A DNA stretch of 64,000 bases from Haliclystus octoradiatus (taxonomy: Eukaryota > Cnidaria > Staurozoa > Stauromedusae > Haliclystidae), in the NCBI GenBank assembly GCA_916610825.1, contig OU744448.1, forward strand, positions 27,488,107-27,552,106, written 5' to 3'. The position numbers and the translations under genes are program-made. Of the stretch, positions 59,571-64,000 are shown in pieces. Position 1 is the first letter of the stretch. The number at the start of each line of letters is the position of its first letter. The notes beneath the pieces were generated by a model. It did not search any database and was not told the DNA's origin. It saw only the letters and a list, made by a program, of their open reading frames with translations.

Positions 59571-61223
59571 TTAAAATGGGAGTAACCCCCCAAACTATCT
59601 TTACATATATGTAGTAGTTCTAACTCGATGTGAAAAAAACAATGTCGTATTTTTTTTGATTTGGAAATTATTTCTTGGTGAAAAACGCCTTCAAAGCGGT
59701 GTTTTGACTCAAATGTCACTGAGAAAAAATTGGGATTGGATCTAGCTTTTATGACGAAGAAGTTACAAATCATGTGGTTTGTCTAACAGACTTATGAGTG
59801 GGCTGATCACGCGACGTTATGTTTGAGGTGACGTAGCCCCGAAAAGCCACACAAAATTTTTTTTTTGACAAGACCGAGCCATGAAGAAACATATAAACTC
59901 GCGAATTACATGAAAAAAGAATTTGTGACTTCAGGAGCAGTATAAAATCTATTGGATCGCTCTCTCAAATAGACACGTGTCCTTCGAAATAGCTTGATCT
60001 TACACTGTATAAGTTATAACTCTTTTTAACTTTTAAGTTGTTCGTGAGTGAATATTTCTATAAGATATCCTTTCCATGATCTAAATGTGAATGTAAACTG
60101 ACTCGCCTTGCACAGGCATGCACATATGATATGACTTTTCCTCAAGATAGTTGATACTGGAAAGTATTTATTGTACTTCTTTGGATTTATTCGAGTATTA
60201 CTAAATTATTAAATAGATATTTTTCAATAATCATTTCAAAGCTTAAGTTTGAAATCGATGCTTGTCTAGTAAAACTTAAACCATGTCATTGTATTGTTTA
60301 TATGACTGTAGATAGATAGATATTATGCTCAGCAGTCTAACAAAGTGTTCATCTGTTGGGACTGTTTCCAACATGTTTTGCATTTCACGCATTCAATTAT
60401 TATAACAAACCATTGAAAACTCTTTAGTACAGTAGAACATGTTAGCATCATGCCAGGCCATGTCACGATGTGTAGTTATGAAATGCGGTAATACCAGTGC
60501 ATTATGTGCATAAGCTACTTTGTACAAAATACCTTTCTACGGAGACGATAAATCAGAGAGTGTTAGATGAAGAAAAGTAGGGACAGATTTGTTTCTGTGA
60601 AAAGGGCTAAGTAGCATTCTACGCGCTCAAGCATATTTTCAGAGCGTTTCCCACCATACATTACCCTCAAAAGAATACTCCATTTCAGTTTAGACATACA
60701 CTTACAACAATAAGTTCTACTTGGCTAGTTATTGTTGTCACCAGAGATTCTATATGTGTTAAATACCGGTGTGTGCGAGAATAATATGTCAAAATATAAT
60801 CTGTATAACGCACGCTTAGAATGAAACATTTTCTGATTTTTATTTTCTTTAAATTCGTGAACTTTAAAATCGTTAAATCATCTGGAATTTTGCTACTCTT
60901 GAGTTTAGATGTTCTTCCTTACCTCAGTTTTGTGGAATAGAAAAATAGATTGCTGTTACAGAGCTACACCATCTCAAACGTAACATCGCGTGATTAATCC
61001 AATCTAAAGTCTATTAGACAAACCACACGACTTGTGACTTTGTCGTCATAAAGCTAGATCCTATCCCTTTTTTTCCTCAGCGACATTTGGGTCAAAACAC
61101 CACTTTGAAGGCATTTTTTCCCAAGAAATAATTTCCAGATCGAAAATAAATTACCCTATGGTTTTTTCATGTCGGGTTCTACTACATATGTAAAGATAGT
61201 CTGGGGGTTTATTCCCACTTTAA
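59571..61223. mobile_element. 1.65-kb element with ~260-bp terminal inverted repeats (family E)
   Basis: TTAAAATGGGAGTAACCCCC at the left and its complement at the right begin long inverted repeats that continue through acatatgtagta, ggaaattatttcttg, ccttcaaagcggtg and gtggtttgtct. The unique middle (about 59850-60960) has no supported gene. Confidence 0.7.
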
Positions 61224-62117
61224 ACCAGCGTTTTCTATTCTTCAAAATGTCTTTTCATATAGCCCAACTGTAGGCCTAATCAACACATTAGTGTATTATG
61301 ACAAAGTGGTCTTGAGAACAGATCTCAAGTAAAGCAATCAATCAACTTAGGCAAATAAAACTATATTGCCTGCTTGTTATATAATAATTGCAAACAGAGA
61401 TAATTGAATGGAACTTTAACAACATTTTATTTCTAATGAACTCACAATTCATTGAAACTTTTTCTTTACTTGATCATCATTTCATAAACTTAATCCAAGG
61501 CATTAGAGCATATTAATACACAATCACACGTATTGCTGCCCTGTGCTGCATGATGTTTGTTTTCAAGAGACCATTTATATCAAACATTTTGATAATAAGC
61601 TGGTTGTGGTATTAACCGGTGTGAAATATTTAAGTTTATAGAAATTGTCTCTGAAAAGTAATGATCTAAACCGGGTTACCCTGTAATTTAAATGACCTAA
61701 ATTTTAGCACAGACCTGGCTGACACATGCATGCAATCACACACAGACTTTTGTATTTATAAATATGGATCAACTGATTCAATAGAAATAATTCATTCAAC
61801 TTCAACTCAGTAATCCAATACCCGTTGCAGCAATATTCAATCCCAATCAGTAAGAGCTTCAATAAAATTAAACAAAATTTGGACTAAACATGGAGATGCC
61901 TATAATATTTTGTTAACGCTAGTAAAGTTTATGTCTTGGATATTGGGAGCAAGCTTCTCTGAAGTGAGGACTGTTTTCTATTTGTATGCGTTCTATTTGT
62001 GTTTTGCTTGGTGCAAGATTTTCCATTCAAAACTGCAGTCAAAGTGACGATTTGCGATTATCACACAAGTTCAATCAGTATGCTATTTGGAGAAATACGG
62101 CAAAAGTATAAAAAATA

Positions 62118-62425
62118 ATAGTAGTTGCCCTACCGAAGGCACCCCTACCACTCCTCCATTTGTAGAGGAATGGTTCTTTTTGCAGAGAGCAATGATGTTA
62201 AATGCTCTTTATTGATCTCAGCCGCGGCACTGCGGATCAATTTCGACAGATCTCATGGAAGAAAGGCCTTGATTGTCAATGCGCAACAGTTCGCTGCAGC
62301 TACTCACAATACAATTCCCTCTGGACCATTCCACCCGCTTTCCTTAGATTGTACTCATTTGATGTTTTAGACAAAGTCAAGGCTCGGTTGATCTATGTGG
62401 GATTTAAACCACATTTAATCAGATT
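62118..62425 (+). repeat. Dispersed repeat, family D, copy 2
   Basis: It aligns by eye with 26763-27080 over its full length. The open frames of 81 and 104 codons here are not preserved in the other copy. Confidence 0.7.
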
Positions 62426-62579
62426 TGAAGAAGCAATCTCTAAATATCCGAGATATACACATCAAATTAACTTAAATGTTGTTGTTGGATTTATAATTTT
62501 ATCACAAACCAATTAAACATTTTTTCATGGGGATGTTGGTTGTTTGGTTTGTGTTTTTTTGGAGCGTGTGTGAGTTTAA

Positions 62580-62680
62580 CGGCAGGGTGCCCTATACCTC
62601 ACGCCAGTCAATATTAGTGCTTCTGCCAGGGATTGAACCCAAGACCTTACCGACTAAGGTCCTACACCTTGAATGTAACT
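62580..62680 (-). repeat. tRNA-derived SINE (minus)
   Basis: On the minus strand, GGTCTTGGGTTCAATCCC (B box) is followed by TGGCAGAAGCACTAATA, as in the 42.7 kb copy, then GGGCACCCTGCC. Confidence 0.6.
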
Positions 62681-64000
62681 AGTTGTAAGATTATTAGGAC
62701 TGATTATGTGTGAAGTTATGTTTTGATAAACTTCAACCCATCCAGGTTCTTTCAAAATGACAAAATTTGCCTCGACACATTGGAACATAGCATTGGAGAT
62801 AGCCTTGGTATATATGAATGTCATTTTAATGGTAGAAATCAGGTAAGCCACCACTGATACAACTACATATCTCACATTCTGTTTTACAGTTAATCTTCTT
62901 TATTTAAAAGTCAATACCAGTGAGTGATATGAATGAATCTATGGAGATACAGCATATTTTTTGTATCTGAAACTGTCCCCTACTGTAGCCTGATTTGCTT
63001 TTTGTCTAATTAATCATTATTATCAAATGATGTCGCAAACATGAAAAATGATTGATTTCTTTTGAATTCTGATTGAGTTTTATAAAGAAATTACCAAAGA
63101 TGTTAACAAAATTCAACTTTATTTATAATATCTGCCTCTGATAAGGCTTTTGGCTGTTTTGGTTTGTGTGATCCAACCACAGGAGTTAGCTTACCAAGTT
63201 ACTAGAACGGCATTCGGAAATTTCTCTTGTTTTACAAAATACATTTGAACTTGTGACTAATTCTGTTTATTCAAAATGCTTAAAAAGTCACTGACTAGAA
63301 AATGACACCATTATTGTCAGAAAAGCATTAATTAGAACTTTCTTATATGAAGCAGCTGTTAATAAAAGAAATATAGAAAATCATTCCAAATGCTGAGATT
63401 TGTGCGATTTGGAAATTTGTGCCGACGGTTGTACTTGAAAAGTTTCTGCGACTGACTGTTCCAGCCAGCCCCATTTTATTGATTTCTGAACAGAGGATTA
63501 ATCCCTTGAGAATAAAACCAATGAGTCCATGAATATTTTTTGAACTGCATACACTATTCATGAATCTACAAACTGTTTTCGAACCCATTATAAAAACGTA
63601 TAAACATTTCATGAACCTTAAATCGCTTGTTTTTCATAAACCTTTCACGGACTGTTCATGAAGTCTTCATAAGAAGTAAGAGCATTTAACGTTCGTGAAC
63701 TGTTTTTGAAATCAAAGGCAATCCTGAATTTTTAAGATGAGTCGCAAAGTTAAGATGATTTTTATTTTTGGTATCATTCGAAATATTATTATGAAATAAT
63801 AGTATTTATTATAACCATCAGTGTTTTGGTGGCTTTTCCGCCACTCATACAAGCTGTATTTGATAAAGTTGATATTTCATACGTAAAGATATGATATTTT
63901 AAAATAACGCTTTTCAACCAATCACAGGGCGTCTTGCATTTGCATTACCAAGGAAACTCCTGCTTTCAAAACTAAAAGAAACGCCATGTTTACAAGGTTT

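Larger units (their letters stand above)
61224..64000. other. 3' end of the window, repeats but no supported gene
   Basis: It holds a dispersed repeat shared with 43.98-44.19 kb (about 61925-62070), a family D repeat, a minus-strand SINE and degenerate GTTCATGAA words at 63520-63730. Short open frames show no recognisable domains. If the gene at 54.1/59.1 kb continues downstream, its next exon was not found here. Confidence 0.4.

Overview
This is a eukaryotic, AT-rich, intron-rich piece of an animal nuclear genome. The proteins are clearly metazoan (TTC7, CRIPT, EXOSC4/RRP41, a FoxQ2-like forkhead factor). They are rather divergent, introns are 0.1-2 kb, and the intergenic and intronic DNA is packed with short non-autonomous DNA transposons, tRNA-derived SINEs and old retroelement scraps. 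An invertebrate deuterostome, possibly an ascidian, would fit, but that placement is inference. I assembled gene models by hand from splice signals, reading phase and family resemblance.

Layout. (1) 2.0-7.5 kb, plus: a five-exon gene for a 193-residue signal-anchored protein that is almost entirely one ricin-B beta-trefoil. (2) 12.5-34.7 kb, plus: TTC7, 21 coding exons found, with the first coding exon not located. (3) 36.3-40.5 kb, minus: complete six-exon CRIPT with an 18-nt microexon. (4) 41.0-41.8 kb, plus: intronless EXOSC4, head-to-head with CRIPT across about 500 bp. (5) 47.8-48.8 kb, plus: intronless FoxQ2-like gene with an altered recognition helix. (6) 52.0-53.7 kb, minus: two-exon gene for a 118-residue membrane protein of unknown family. 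(7) 54.1 kb, plus: first exon of a signal-anchored protein, head-to-head with (6) and perhaps continued by a coiled-coil exon at 59.1 kb. Both head-to-head intervals are natural bidirectional promoter candidates. The window ends without a recognisable end to gene 7.

Mobile DNA explains much of the rest. Several elements have defined ends: a 987-bp hAT-like element and a 282-bp hAT-like element with perfect 8-bp target duplications; two elements (1021 and 809 bp) with perfect 9-bp duplications; an 865-bp element flanked by TTA; a family of about 177-bp TA-flanked, Tigger/pogo-like MITEs (six copies plus one 853-bp relative); and a MITE family built from the palindrome GTTCATGAAC. A decayed Ty3/Gypsy integrase and a LINE 3' end are also present.

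The most interesting signal is a set of hammerhead-ribozyme-like cores (CTGATGA, hairpin, GAAAC, short stem III, GTA or GTC) at 2.4, 7.6, 10.5, 35.9 and 59.3 kb. At 7.6 and 59.3 kb the core occurs in both arms of a palindrome, so each strand could carry one. The copies at 10.5 and 35.9 kb also show plausible stem I pairing. A cluster of CTGCCT...AGGCAG hairpins at 50.4-51.1 kb is a second unexplained structure.
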